A stretch of 64,000 bases of DNA, taken from NCBI RefSeq assembly GCF_018687475.1, contig NZ_CP061292.1, forward strand, positions 1,798,001 through 1,862,000. The letters run 5' to 3'. Below, in pieces: positions 56,129-64,000 of the stretch. Source of the stretch: Polynucleobacter sp. MWH-UH24A (GTDB lineage: Bacteria; Pseudomonadota; Gammaproteobacteria; Burkholderiales; Burkholderiaceae). The stretch's first letter is position 1; each line of letters opens with the position of its first letter. The position numbers and the translations under genes are program-made. The notes beneath the pieces were generated by a model, which was given only the letters and a program-made list of their open reading frames with translations, had not been told where the DNA came from and searched no databases.

Positions 56129-57040
56129 TTAATCTTTGTTAATCCATGTCAGCGAAGACCACGAAGGTTCAATTGATTCACAGGCATCAATACCTTCGTC
56201 GATAGCGCGGTCGCCCTCGTACGATTTACTTAAATGAGCTAAATCAGAATGAATGGTTAGATTCTGAAAATCAAAGGCATCCTGATCTAATAAATGGGAA
56301 GGAACAATGTGGTGTAAGGAACGAAATAGATTTTCAATTCGTCCAGGAAAATCCCTCTCCCAATCACGTAACAATTTTTTCATCGCAGATCGTTGTAAGT
56401 TGGGCTGACTTCCACATAAGTCACACGGAATAATTGGAAATTCCATCGATTGTGCATAGCGTTCAATCAACTTTTCTGGAACATAGGCTAATGGCCGAAT
56501 CACTAAATGGCGGCCATCATCTGAACGCAACTTCGGAGGCATTGCCTTGAGCTTGCCGCCATAAAACATGTTTAGTAATAATGTTTCTAAGATGTCCTCG
56601 CGATGGTGACCTAAAGCAATCTTCGTTGCGCCAAGCTCATCCGCTACTCGATACAAAATCCCACGGCGTAAACGGGAACATAAACCACAAGTTGTTTTCC
56701 CCTCAGGAATCACGCGCTTCACAATGCTATAGGTATCCTGCTCTTCAATATGAAATGGGATATTGAGTTGACGCAAGTAATTAGGTAGGGTATCGCTTGG
56801 AAAGTTGGGCTGTTTTTGATCTAAGTTGACAGCAACCAAATCAAATGAAATGGGAGCTCGCTCACGTAACTTCAGCAAAATATCTAGTAGGGTGTAGCTG
56901 TCTTTACCGCCAGATAAACACACCATCACTTTATCCCCATCGGCAATCATGCCAAAATCACCGATGGCCTGACCAACCAGACGACATAGTTTTTTATCTA
57001 GCTTATTCTCTTCAAATGCTTGCTTGCGAGGGTCTACCAT
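56129..57040 (-). CDS. ttcA: tRNA 2-thiocytidine synthetase
   Basis: A 303-residue PP-loop ATPase that thiolates cytidine 32 of some tRNAs. The PP-loop [15 protein letters not shown] and the cluster-binding [10 protein letters not shown] are intact, and [13 protein letters not shown] follows. It lies 18 bp after folB and is read with it. Confidence 0.95.
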   Translation of the reverse strand: MVDPRKQAFEENKLDKKLCRLVGQAIGDFGMIADGDKVMVCLSGGKDSYTLLDILLKLRERAPISFDLVAVNLDQKQPNFPSDTLPNYLRQLNIPFHIEEQDTYSIVKRVIPEGKTTCGLCSRLRRGILYRVADELGATKIALGHHREDILETLLLNMFYGGKLKAMPPKLRSDDGRHLVIRPLAYVPEKLIERYAQSMEFPIIPCDLCGSQPNLQRSAMKKLLRDWERDFPGRIENLFRSLHHIVPSHLLDQDAFDFQNLTIHSDLAHLSKSYEGDRAIDEGIDACESIEPSWSSLTWINKD

Positions 57041-57058
57041 CTGCGGCTCCCATTAGCC

Positions 57059-57454
57059 TTATGGTTGCTTCATCTTAAAGACTTCGACGCCAACTGCCTC
57101 ACAATCCGGATAGACATCGGGCTTTGCAGTACTAACTCGAACTGCCATCACATTTGGATGCTCAAGAATTGCCGCAACAATTTCATCGCAGAGTGTCTCT
57201 TGTAAATGGATGTGCCCACGTTTGACGCGCTCAACAATTGTTTTACGAATGAAATCATAATCAAGCACCTCCTCTAAGCGATCCTGCTTCGGAGTATTTA
57301 GTTCCAAAGGAACATAAATCTCGACATTGAATATCACCCTCTGTTCAGCGCGCTTTTCAAAATCATGAACACCAATATTGATATAAACCTCGTAATCTTT
57401 TAAAAAAAGACGTCGACAATTTATCAGGCTTGGATGGGAAAGTAATGAGTGCAT
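57059..57454 (-). CDS. folB: Dihydroneopterin aldolase
   Basis: A 131-residue folate-pathway enzyme cleaving dihydroneopterin to 6-hydroxymethyl-dihydropterin and glycolaldehyde. VYINIGVHDFEKRAEQR, VLDYDFIRKTI with its conserved Tyr, and HIHLQETLCDEI are visible. It lies 8 bp after the FolM-like gene, and AGG precedes the ATG. Confidence 0.9.
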   Translation of the reverse strand: MHSLLSHPSLINCRRLFLKDYEVYINIGVHDFEKRAEQRVIFNVEIYVPLELNTPKQDRLEEVLDYDFIRKTIVERVKRGHIHLQETLCDEIVAAILEHPNVMAVRVSTAKPDVYPDCEAVGVEVFKMKQP

Positions 57455-57462
57455 AGAACCTA

Positions 57463-58257
57463 TTATTTAATTTTGAACATCACATCACGGTCGGATGCCA
57501 ATAAATGTTGCCCGCCATCAACATACAGTGTAGTGCCAGTAATGGACTTGGCGTTGGCCAAGAAAAATGCGGCGCTAGCTATGTCATGGGCGCTTGAAGA
57601 AAATCCCATCGGAGTTACTTGGTGGGCTTTCTCAAACTCGGACTGACTTTGATCGCCCGATGGTAAGGTAATTCCTGGGGCTAAACCAACCGAGCGCATA
57701 TACGGCGCAAAATCACGAGCTATCATTTCAGTAGCAGTTAGCAATGCACTCTTAGAGAGCGTATAAGAAAAATAATCGGGATTTAAATTAATTAGTTTTT
57801 GATCTAATAGCTGAATCGTTGCAGGAACAAAATCTTTGTTAATTGGCTGAGTCTTGAGGTGACGAAACATTGCTTGAGCCAAAATAATTGGTGCCGCTAG
57901 ATTAATTTGTGTATGCCGCTCAATGAGATCGGCGCTTACGGGATGATCAGTTTGGCTAGGACGATCGTATTCAAAAATCGCAGCGCTATTGATTAAACAA
58001 TCAATTCTTGAGAAATGATCAATACTTTTTAAGATCAGCGACTCTGCTTCTTTTTGATAGGCTAAATTTGCCTGTACGGCAATCGCCTTAACTCCCGATG
58101 CCCGAATCTCATCAAGTACAGATTCAGCCTCTTGGGCGGATTGGCCATAATGAATAATGACATTCCAGCCCTGGTTGGCAAAATGCAAGGCGATTTCCCG
58201 ACCAAGACGCTTGGCTGCGCCGGTGACCAAAACTGTCCGATCTACCATTGTTTTCAT
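57463..58257 (-). CDS. FolM/pteridine reductase-like SDR
   Basis: A 264-residue short-chain dehydrogenase with the motif VTGAAKRLGREIAL, whose Arg after the glycines is typical of pteridine reductases and FolM. It also has YTLSKSAL (Tyr-x3-Lys) and the YVDGGQHL end. Being next to folB, reduction of dihydrofolate or dihydromonapterin is likely. An alternative start is three codons in (58248). Confidence 0.82.
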   Translation of the reverse strand: MKTMVDRTVLVTGAAKRLGREIALHFANQGWNVIIHYGQSAQEAESVLDEIRASGVKAIAVQANLAYQKEAESLILKSIDHFSRIDCLINSAAIFEYDRPSQTDHPVSADLIERHTQINLAAPIILAQAMFRHLKTQPINKDFVPATIQLLDQKLINLNPDYFSYTLSKSALLTATEMIARDFAPYMRSVGLAPGITLPSGDQSQSEFEKAHQVTPMGFSSSAHDIASAAFFLANAKSITGTTLYVDGGQHLLASDRDVMFKIK

Positions 58258-58291
58258 ATGCTGTAGAAAAACTCACTTAGACTAGCGAGCT

Positions 58292-59470
58292 ATGGATATT
58301 AACCTGACCAATGCCGAAGCGGAGCATTTAAAAGCTGTACTGACCAAAATTTCCCAAGAAATTGAGGAAAAAGGTGGCTGGATTCCTTTTTCACGCTACA
58401 TGGAAATTGCTTTGTATCAGCCAAATCTTGGTTATTACACAAGCGCCCTTGAGAAATTTGGGCGCTTTGGTGATTTCGTAACAGCTCCAGAAATTAGTCC
58501 ATTTTTTGGTCAAACCATCGTCAATACAATTCTGCCAGTCCTCGATAAATTAAGAATCCATGGGCACCCGACCCGGGTGATCGAAATCGGTGCCGGTACT
58601 GGGCAACTTGCCAAAACGATCCTATTAGACCTGCATCGACGTGGCTTTACCTTAGATGAATATCACATCATTGACGTGTCACCCAACTTAATTAAGCGTC
58701 AACACGAATTATTATTTGATGCATGTGAAAGTCACGGGATTCAAACTCGTTGCCAGTGGCATTCAGAGTTTTTACCAAGCTTTCATGGTGTCATTCTGGC
58801 CAATGAAGTGCTCGACGCGATTCCATGTGAACGCATTGTCTACCAAGATCATGCTTGGTACTACGCTGGAGTTGGACTCGGATCTAAGCCGGATCAACCC
58901 CTTACATCGGCACCTGGAGCACAACTAGAGAGCCAGCCATCAATTGACAACGTTGCTGATGGATATATAACCGAAATCCATCCTCAGGCGGAGGCATGGT
59001 TTAAACAGCTGATCAATCGATTTGAACAAGGTCTCTTATTGATGATTGACTATGGCTTTCATCATCATGAGTATTATCACCCCCAACGAAATACTGGAAC
59101 GCTGATGGTGCATTACCGTCATCAAGCACTAACTAATGTTCTTACTCTTCCAGGAATATCGGATATCACCTGCCATATTAATTTTTCAAGCCTTTTGCAT
59201 TTAATTGAAGATGCAGAAAATAGTCAGTCATTTTTTTCTAGCCAAGCAACTTATTTATTAGATGCTGGCATTACCGATCTGGTATTGCAGCAATCTGACC
59301 CGAATGATCCTCAGCAAATGATCGCAATATCCAACGGGATTCAGAAACTAATCTCAGAGGCAGAAATGGGCGAACTATTCAAAGTATTGGCTTTTGGGAA
59401 AAACTTGGGCAGTCTTGATTTAGACCTCCATGCACTCCCTGGCTTTAGAGGTCGTAATCGCGTTTATTGA
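58292..59470 (+). CDS. MidA/NDUFAF7-like SAM-dependent methyltransferase
   Basis: A 392-residue class I methyltransferase with [32 protein letters not shown], the SAM motif [11 protein letters not shown] and [12 protein letters not shown]. This matches the DUF185/MidA family, whose eukaryotic member NDUFAF7 methylates an Arg of complex I subunit NDUFS2. The bacterial target is not settled. TAGACT lies 8 nt before the ATG. Its last 7 bp overlap convergent cca. Confidence 0.88.
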   Translation: MDINLTNAEAEHLKAVLTKISQEIEEKGGWIPFSRYMEIALYQPNLGYYTSALEKFGRFGDFVTAPEISPFFGQTIVNTILPVLDKLRIHGHPTRVIEIGAGTGQLAKTILLDLHRRGFTLDEYHIIDVSPNLIKRQHELLFDACESHGIQTRCQWHSEFLPSFHGVILANEVLDAIPCERIVYQDHAWYYAGVGLGSKPDQPLTSAPGAQLESQPSIDNVADGYITEIHPQAEAWFKQLINRFEQGLLLMIDYGFHHHEYYHPQRNTGTLMVHYRHQALTNVLTLPGISDITCHINFSSLLHLIEDAENSQSFFSSQATYLLDAGITDLVLQQSDPNDPQQMIAISNGIQKLISEAEMGELFKVLAFGKNLGSLDLDLHALPGFRGRNRVY

Positions 59471-60594
59471 GATAAGGTCTCTTGAATCAGTAAGAGGCGC
59501 GCCTTCTCAAGCTCCGCATGAATTGCTTTACCTAAGTCATTCGCATTAGAACGTTGGCTCACAGACGCAGCAATTTGTCCGGCATCAATACCCATCAATT
59601 GATTGACAAGCGTTACCCAAATAGCAGTATCAATTCCTAGCGCCTCATAAAGAGCCAGTAATTCGCTAATGCGGTTTGGCTTACGCCACAAATCCGCTCG
59701 ATTAAAAAATGCCAGCATATCCTTGGCGATTAATTTGGCATGCACGACCTCAAAATCAGCAACAATCTGGCAATAATCGGTAATCTCATTAGGCCACTTT
59801 GAGCCCTTGGCCCATTCCTGGATCTCTGTTGATGAAATGAATCTTAATAAACATGCCATACGTTGATTTAGTCGTGGGCTTACTCGGTCGATTAATTGCA
59901 TTGCTTGCCGAATACGCTCTTGAGCTGCCTCTTGATGCCACTGTTTCTCAAAGCTGGCTGGCAAAACATCGGATAGGGCATTGCAGTGATTGAGTGTTTC
60001 GATAAAGCGGAGCGGCTCTGTTTCTTCCATGGCGCGCGATAACTCTTGCCAGATACGCTCCCTGGATAAGGTTTCTAGCTCTAGCGCCTCAACCATTCGC
60101 CTCATGTGAAGAAGTGTCTCGGGGGCGATATGAAAATCTGCAAAACGTGCTGCAAAGCGAGCGACGCGCAATACCCTTAAAGGGTCCTCCAAAAAGGCCT
60201 TCGAGACGTGTCGCAATACGCCGGCCTTTAGATCAGCCTGACCACCGTAGGGATCGACGATCTCACCAACTGGCTCACCAATCTCATTTACTTCTTGGGC
60301 CATGGCATTCATTGTCAAATCACGGCGCTGCAGATCCTCTTCTAAGGTCACAGCAGGATCTGCATGGAATATAAAGCCTTGGTGACCTGGCGCTGTTTTG
60401 CGCTCCGTCCTAGCTAGGGCATATTCATGATTCGTGACGGGATGCAAAAACACTGGGAAATGACTTCCTACTGGCCGAAATCCCTTTTCTATCATTTGAT
60501 CGGCTGTACTGCCAACCACCACATAATCAATATCATGAACCGCTTTTCCAAGCAAACGGTCCCGCACCGCACCGCCAACTTGATAAACCTTCAA
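59464..60594 (-). CDS. cca: CCA-adding tRNA nucleotidyltransferase with degenerate HD region
   Basis: A 376-residue class II nucleotidyltransferase adding CCA to tRNA 3' ends. [23 protein letters not shown] (catalytic acids), the [10 protein letters not shown] motif and [15 protein letters not shown] are intact. The C-terminal HD phosphohydrolase region seen in E. coli Cca is present only as a remnant: where LTHDLGKG is expected the sequence reads LLRFISSTE, and the following His-rich stretch is lost. The protein is therefore shorter than the 412-residue E. coli enzyme. CCA addition should be unaffected. Confidence 0.9.
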   Translation of the reverse strand: MKVYQVGGAVRDRLLGKAVHDIDYVVVGSTADQMIEKGFRPVGSHFPVFLHPVTNHEYALARTERKTAPGHQGFIFHADPAVTLEEDLQRRDLTMNAMAQEVNEIGEPVGEIVDPYGGQADLKAGVLRHVSKAFLEDPLRVLRVARFAARFADFHIAPETLLHMRRMVEALELETLSRERIWQELSRAMEETEPLRFIETLNHCNALSDVLPASFEKQWHQEAAQERIRQAMQLIDRVSPRLNQRMACLLRFISSTEIQEWAKGSKWPNEITDYCQIVADFEVVHAKLIAKDMLAFFNRADLWRKPNRISELLALYEALGIDTAIWVTLVNQLMGIDAGQIAASVSQRSNANDLGKAIHAELEKARLLLIQETLSQ

Positions 60595-61502
60595 GTCAGC
60601 AAACTCTCAATGCGCTGTTTGGTGATCTTAAAATCTTCGACCAAAGCATCTTTTCCACCCACAGCCAATACATTAGGGATACTCATGGAGGCAATATTGT
60701 CACGTGACATTAGTGTTGGGCCTGGACTAAGCTCAAATGCCAGCGCTTGCAAGTATCCAACCCAATTCGGCAATGAAATAACTAGACGGTCTTTACCTGC
60801 TTTACGAGCCGCAAATTCAACCAACTGTTTCATCGTAAAGACCTGAGGACCAACCAAATCATAGGACTGATGAATGGTATGCGGATGCGTTAGTGCCATT
60901 ACAAATGCACTGGCAACATCGTTGACGCTCACCGGCTGGAATTGAGCACTTGAATATGCCAATGGAATGATTGGGAATATTCTCGCTAAGCTAGCAAAGG
61001 TATTAATGAATTGATCTTGCTCTCCAAAAATGACCGATGGCCTAAAAATGGTCCAATCTAAATCGCTAGCTCGAACACGATTTTCACCGTCACCTTTACT
61101 ACGTTGGTACATTGAGGGGCCATTTGAATCCGCGCCCAGCGCGCTCATATGCAAATAGCGCTTGAGTTGCTTGCCTTTCATGGCCGCAATGATTGCTTGG
61201 GGCAAGTCCACATGGGCTCTCTTAAAACCCGGACCATATGGTTTTGCTTCGTGATCTTGCAAAATACCGACTAAATTAATGACTGCCCCTTGTGGTTTCA
61301 CATCTTCACACAGGCGCTCAATCACTTCTGGCTGATTTACATCCGCCTCAACCAATGTCACACTAGGCAATAATCGAAGGTCTCGCATTGCGCTATATCG
61401 ACGCGATGGGATCAAGACGGAGTAGCCTTTACTTTGAAGTTTCTGGCTAATGGCTTTACCAACAAAGCCGCTGCCACCAATTAATAAAATGTCATGTTTC
61501 AT
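60591..61502 (-). CDS. NDUFA9-like NAD(P)-binding atypical SDR
   Basis: A 303-residue protein with an N-terminal Rossmann motif [13 protein letters not shown], then INLVGILQ and [27 protein letters not shown]. This matches the 'complex I NDUFA9 subunit family', single-domain relatives of the NDUFA9 accessory subunit. It has no proven function in bacteria. It overlaps cca and slt by 4 bp each. Confidence 0.85.
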   Translation of the reverse strand: MKHDILLIGGSGFVGKAISQKLQSKGYSVLIPSRRYSAMRDLRLLPSVTLVEADVNQPEVIERLCEDVKPQGAVINLVGILQDHEAKPYGPGFKRAHVDLPQAIIAAMKGKQLKRYLHMSALGADSNGPSMYQRSKGDGENRVRASDLDWTIFRPSVIFGEQDQFINTFASLARIFPIIPLAYSSAQFQPVSVNDVASAFVMALTHPHTIHQSYDLVGPQVFTMKQLVEFAARKAGKDRLVISLPNWVGYLQALAFELSPGPTLMSRDNIASMSIPNVLAVGGKDALVEDFKITKQRIESLLT

Positions 61503-63460
61503 GGTAACTCACTCAATACAGCAGTTTTAGGTGCAATCACTCCAAGCCTCTGTTTCATGGGGGTCGTTTGACCATCCATCAAAATCGAATAGTAGCTCGC
61601 ATTTGCAAGCACATTCTTAACGTACGTCCGAGTCTCATTAAAGGGGATGGATTCCACAAAAATTGCCCCCTCAGTGGTTTGATTTAACTTTTCTCGCCAT
61701 GATTTGGGACGAGAAGGTCCAGCGTTGTATGCGGCGGATGCCAGGACCCAAGAATCATCGAGATCTTTTAGAACCATATTTAAATAATGACTGCCCAAGG
61801 TTAAATTAACTTGCGTTTCTTTAAGACGCTCATTGGTATACGAGCTCATACCAATTTTCTTAGCAACATACTTAGCGGTATTGGGCATCACCTGCATCAA
61901 CCCCGAAGCACCCACTGACGATGATGCATTGGTAATAAACCGAGACTCTTGACGAATCAGGCCATAAGCCCAGGCTAAATTCAAATCAATGGTTTTAGCA
62001 ATCGGACTAAGTTGATCCTTAAAAGGGGTTGGATAACGAAGAGCAAAATCATGCTCCCCTTTTGTGCGATCAGCCGTATTAACCGTTCGATCGTATAAAT
62101 GGATTCGTTTAGCATATTCAGCGGCGGCTAATAATTGGCGATCGCTCATACCGCGCAACTCCCAGTTCCATTCACGATTGCCTTCAAAGCGGAGATTCAT
62201 GGCATAAAAACGTTCAGCCCGATTAAATCCTGGGCGTTTACCCATCTCCTTAATTTCAGCATCACTAACTCTCACTTTTGGTGGGATAACGATTGGTTTA
62301 GCTAATTCCTCCCGTGCCAACTGACCATAAAAATTAAACTGGTCTTCCAGTAAATGAAACTGGGCATTGGCTTTTTCAGAATCTCCCAATTCTTTGAATG
62401 ATCTTCCGTACCAATAGGTCCATGCAGGATCGCGTTGACGAACCACCGGATTCATCGATTCAATCGAGTCACGCACTAACTGCCAATCATGAGCACGTAA
62501 AGCGGTGCGTACTTTCCATTCCTGTGTTTCTGCGGATAGCAAGGGATTAAAACCAAGTTGCTGTTGACGTCGATACGCATCGTATGCATTTCGATCTAAG
62601 CGTTTTGCTAAAAATTGACCAATCACACCCCATGCCATCGCTTGATCTTCTTTGTTATAGCGTAGGTTGGTTTGTGAAAAGTCGCGGTATGTTTTACTGG
62701 GATCTGCCCTTGCGCTACGCACAATACTAGCGATCGGATCATCACCGCCAATGCGACGCCCTGCTGTTTCAAAATTCATTTCGGCAGCCGCTCGTCCAAG
62801 CGCTCTAGCCTGAGCACTCGTTAGGCCATTTGCTTGCACTAATGCGGGTACGAGCTCCTGACAGGCTGATCCAAAATGACGTGGATCAATCATCACTTTT
62901 AATGCATCCTGTCCAACAAGCTTTGCATCCTCCTGCTTCATAAGTCGCGATTGAAGTGCATAACACTTCACATTGGTGTCATCATCCAAGACAAATTTTG
63001 GATATTCCCGATCAAATTGAGACCAATCTTTTCGTTTACCAAGAACCAACAACCAATCGTTGCGCATCCGATCACCAATTGCGGTTCCCTCATAGGTTTT
63101 TAAGAATGCACCAACTTCCTCATCGACCGAGGAATCAGCGCGCGCCTCATTCCCCTTATCGAACATTTGGGGCTTAATCCGAAAATACCGCACATAATCC
63201 GTATCTGGATAGCTGTTTAATTGTGCGGAGAGCTGTTGGGTTTTTGGTACATCATTACGCCGCGCAGCATCCCGCAGCTCAATAAATAATTTATCAGCCT
63301 CTGTGAGCTCATAGGCAGCGGGCTGGCTCGCAGATGATTTGCTCACGTTTGGTTTTTTTGCAAAACCACTGTTCCAAGCGCCCAAGCAAAGCACCAGAAT
63401 CGCCGATAAAAGAAAGGGTGCGTTCGGGCGTTTTGGCTTAAAAGTAAAGTTTTGGATCAT
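61499..63460 (-). CDS. slt: Soluble lytic murein transglycosylase
   Basis: A 653-residue periplasmic enzyme cleaving peptidoglycan glycan strands with formation of 1,6-anhydro ends. It has an N-terminal signal (ending near NSGFA), a long alpha-helical superhelix of hairpins, and the C-terminal catalytic domain with the Glu in IRQESRFI, then SSVGASGLMQVMPNTA and AAYNAGPSR. First gene of slt-NDUFA9-like-cca and divergent from the folate gene at 63490. Confidence 0.93.
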   Translation of the reverse strand: MIQNFTFKPKRPNAPFLLSAILVLCLGAWNSGFAKKPNVSKSSASQPAAYELTEADKLFIELRDAARRNDVPKTQQLSAQLNSYPDTDYVRYFRIKPQMFDKGNEARADSSVDEEVGAFLKTYEGTAIGDRMRNDWLLVLGKRKDWSQFDREYPKFVLDDDTNVKCYALQSRLMKQEDAKLVGQDALKVMIDPRHFGSACQELVPALVQANGLTSAQARALGRAAAEMNFETAGRRIGGDDPIASIVRSARADPSKTYRDFSQTNLRYNKEDQAMAWGVIGQFLAKRLDRNAYDAYRRQQQLGFNPLLSAETQEWKVRTALRAHDWQLVRDSIESMNPVVRQRDPAWTYWYGRSFKELGDSEKANAQFHLLEDQFNFYGQLAREELAKPIVIPPKVRVSDAEIKEMGKRPGFNRAERFYAMNLRFEGNREWNWELRGMSDRQLLAAAEYAKRIHLYDRTVNTADRTKGEHDFALRYPTPFKDQLSPIAKTIDLNLAWAYGLIRQESRFITNASSSVGASGLMQVMPNTAKYVAKKIGMSSYTNERLKETQVNLTLGSHYLNMVLKDLDDSWVLASAAYNAGPSRPKSWREKLNQTTEGAIFVESIPFNETRTYVKNVLANASYYSILMDGQTTPMKQRLGVIAPKTAVLSELP

Positions 63461-63489
63461 CGTGCTATTTTCACCCGATAATAAGTACC

Positions 63490-64000
63490 ATGCATACCCC
63501 TATTCAGCAAATTCGACAGGATCTCTTAAACCAGCGCTCGTCATTTGCCCAGTCATCCGAATTTGATTCCACATATGCTCTTTTTTTATCCCAATTTCGT
63601 CAATTTCTTCTCCAAGAAGGAGAGGGATACCGGTCACTTGCATTTTGCTGGCCTTACCGCGACGAGCTTGATCTGCGGGAACCTCTGTGCGCATGGCGAG
63701 AATCTAGATCGAATCGATACCTCTTGTTGCCTAAAGTTGAGGCCAATCGGCAATTGATTTTTTACACCTGGTCAGACCCAGACTCCTTAATTTTAAATAC
63801 CTACGGAATTGCCGAACCCAACCCAAAAGCTAAAGGGGTGGAGCCTATGAACCCCGACTGTATCCTAATCCCTTGCCTTGGCTGGCTGAACTATCAAAAC
63901 CAGTTTTGGCGACTCGGATATGGCGGGGGATATTTTGATCGAACTATAGCTTCCTTAAAGCTTACAGGGCATCGATTTATAACGGCTGGTATCGCTTTTG
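63490..64000 (+). CDS. 5-formyltetrahydrofolate cyclo-ligase, 3' end outside window
   Basis: An open frame from ATG 63490 to the window edge (170 codons). It begins MHTPIQQIRQDLL and contains LAFCWPYRDELDLREPL, YGIAEPNPKA, CILIPCLGWL and the family signature RLGYGGGYFDR, which holds the ATP-binding and catalytic region. The enzyme turns 5-formyl-THF into 5,10-methenyl-THF. GATAAT lies 7 nt before the ATG. Truncated by the window end, so the C-terminus is unseen. Confidence 0.9.
   Translation, partial: MHTPIQQIRQDLLNQRSSFAQSSEFDSTYALFLSQFRQFLLQEGEGYRSLAFCWPYRDELDLREPLCAWRESRSNRYLLLPKVEANRQLIFYTWSDPDSLILNTYGIAEPNPKAKGVEPMNPDCILIPCLGWLNYQNQFWRLGYGGGYFDRTIASLKLTGHRFITAGIAF

Noticed and set aside
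60427..60846. A 139-codon open frame on the plus strand across cca and the NDUFA9-like gene
   Set aside because: It is antisense to two recognised genes and has no domain or start signal.

Overview
The window looks like core chromosome of a small-genome betaproteobacterium of the order Burkholderiales. Polynucleobacter is the most likely genus. This is inferred from gene content and order: a cytochrome oxidase operon with DUF2970 and a tiny 41-residue assembly protein, a torF-glnK-amtB operon facing ubiK, gshA-gshB joined to a PTS EIIA/HPr/EI set, split MetH, PhaM, and argS-SPOR-dsbA. Base composition is only moderate in GC, whereas most Burkholderiales are GC-rich. I see no insertion sequence, prophage, tRNA, rRNA or CRISPR array. 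Coding density is very high. The longest stretch without a gene is 244 bp (19913-20156) and it is full of regulatory sites, so no gap exceeds 300 bp.

Layout. 1-5006: aa3-type cytochrome c oxidase operon (ctaC, ctaD, small assembly protein, ctaG, DUF2970, ctaE) with a convergent DUF2909 gene and the 5' end of a SURF1 gene. 5193-12350: housekeeping genes (BioC-like methyltransferase, comF, trmL, gpsA, secB, grxC, rhodanese, gpmA, ctpA, moeB). 12347-17071: gshA-gshB-EIIA-ptsH-ptsI, read leftward. 17198-20414: nitrogen region torF-glnK-amtB with a sigma-54 promoter and two NtrC-type sites, plus divergent ubiK. 20431-25323: lipoate operon (ferredoxin, hydrolase, ybeD, lipB, lipA, lipoprotein, MFS transporter). 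25362-28625: vanZ-like, birA, coaX, hldE-C. 28761-33562: five-gene lipid/redox operon (glutathione peroxidase, FAD amine-oxidase-like protein, DUF1365, CFA-synthase-like methyltransferase, SDR). 33565-40839: dsbA, SPOR, argS, DUF1840 and the two metH genes. 40891-46850: phaM, MBL hydrolase, aceK, DUF1289, acuI, a lipoprotein, flavin reductase, GST. 46854-52785: RND efflux operon. 52819-64000: glmS, glmU, ttcA, folB, folM-like, midA, cca, NDUFA9-like, slt and a truncated 5-formyl-THF cyclo-ligase gene.

The most interesting signals are these. (1) At least thirteen transcription-unit first genes have a TANNNT hexamer exactly 6-7 nt before the start codon, the geometry expected of leaderless mRNAs. 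(2) A textbook sigma-54 promoter and paired NtrC enhancer sit before torF, and the enhancer overlaps the ubiK promoter region. (3) The 28761-33562 operon encodes a CFA-synthase relative that lacks residues of the bicarbonate site, so it probably makes something other than a plain cyclopropane ring. (4) Several enzymes have lost catalytic motifs (rhodanese Cys, Cca HD domain, BioC-like motif I). (5) Convergent genes repeatedly interlock at their stop codons, and phaM overlaps its neighbour by 95 nt.
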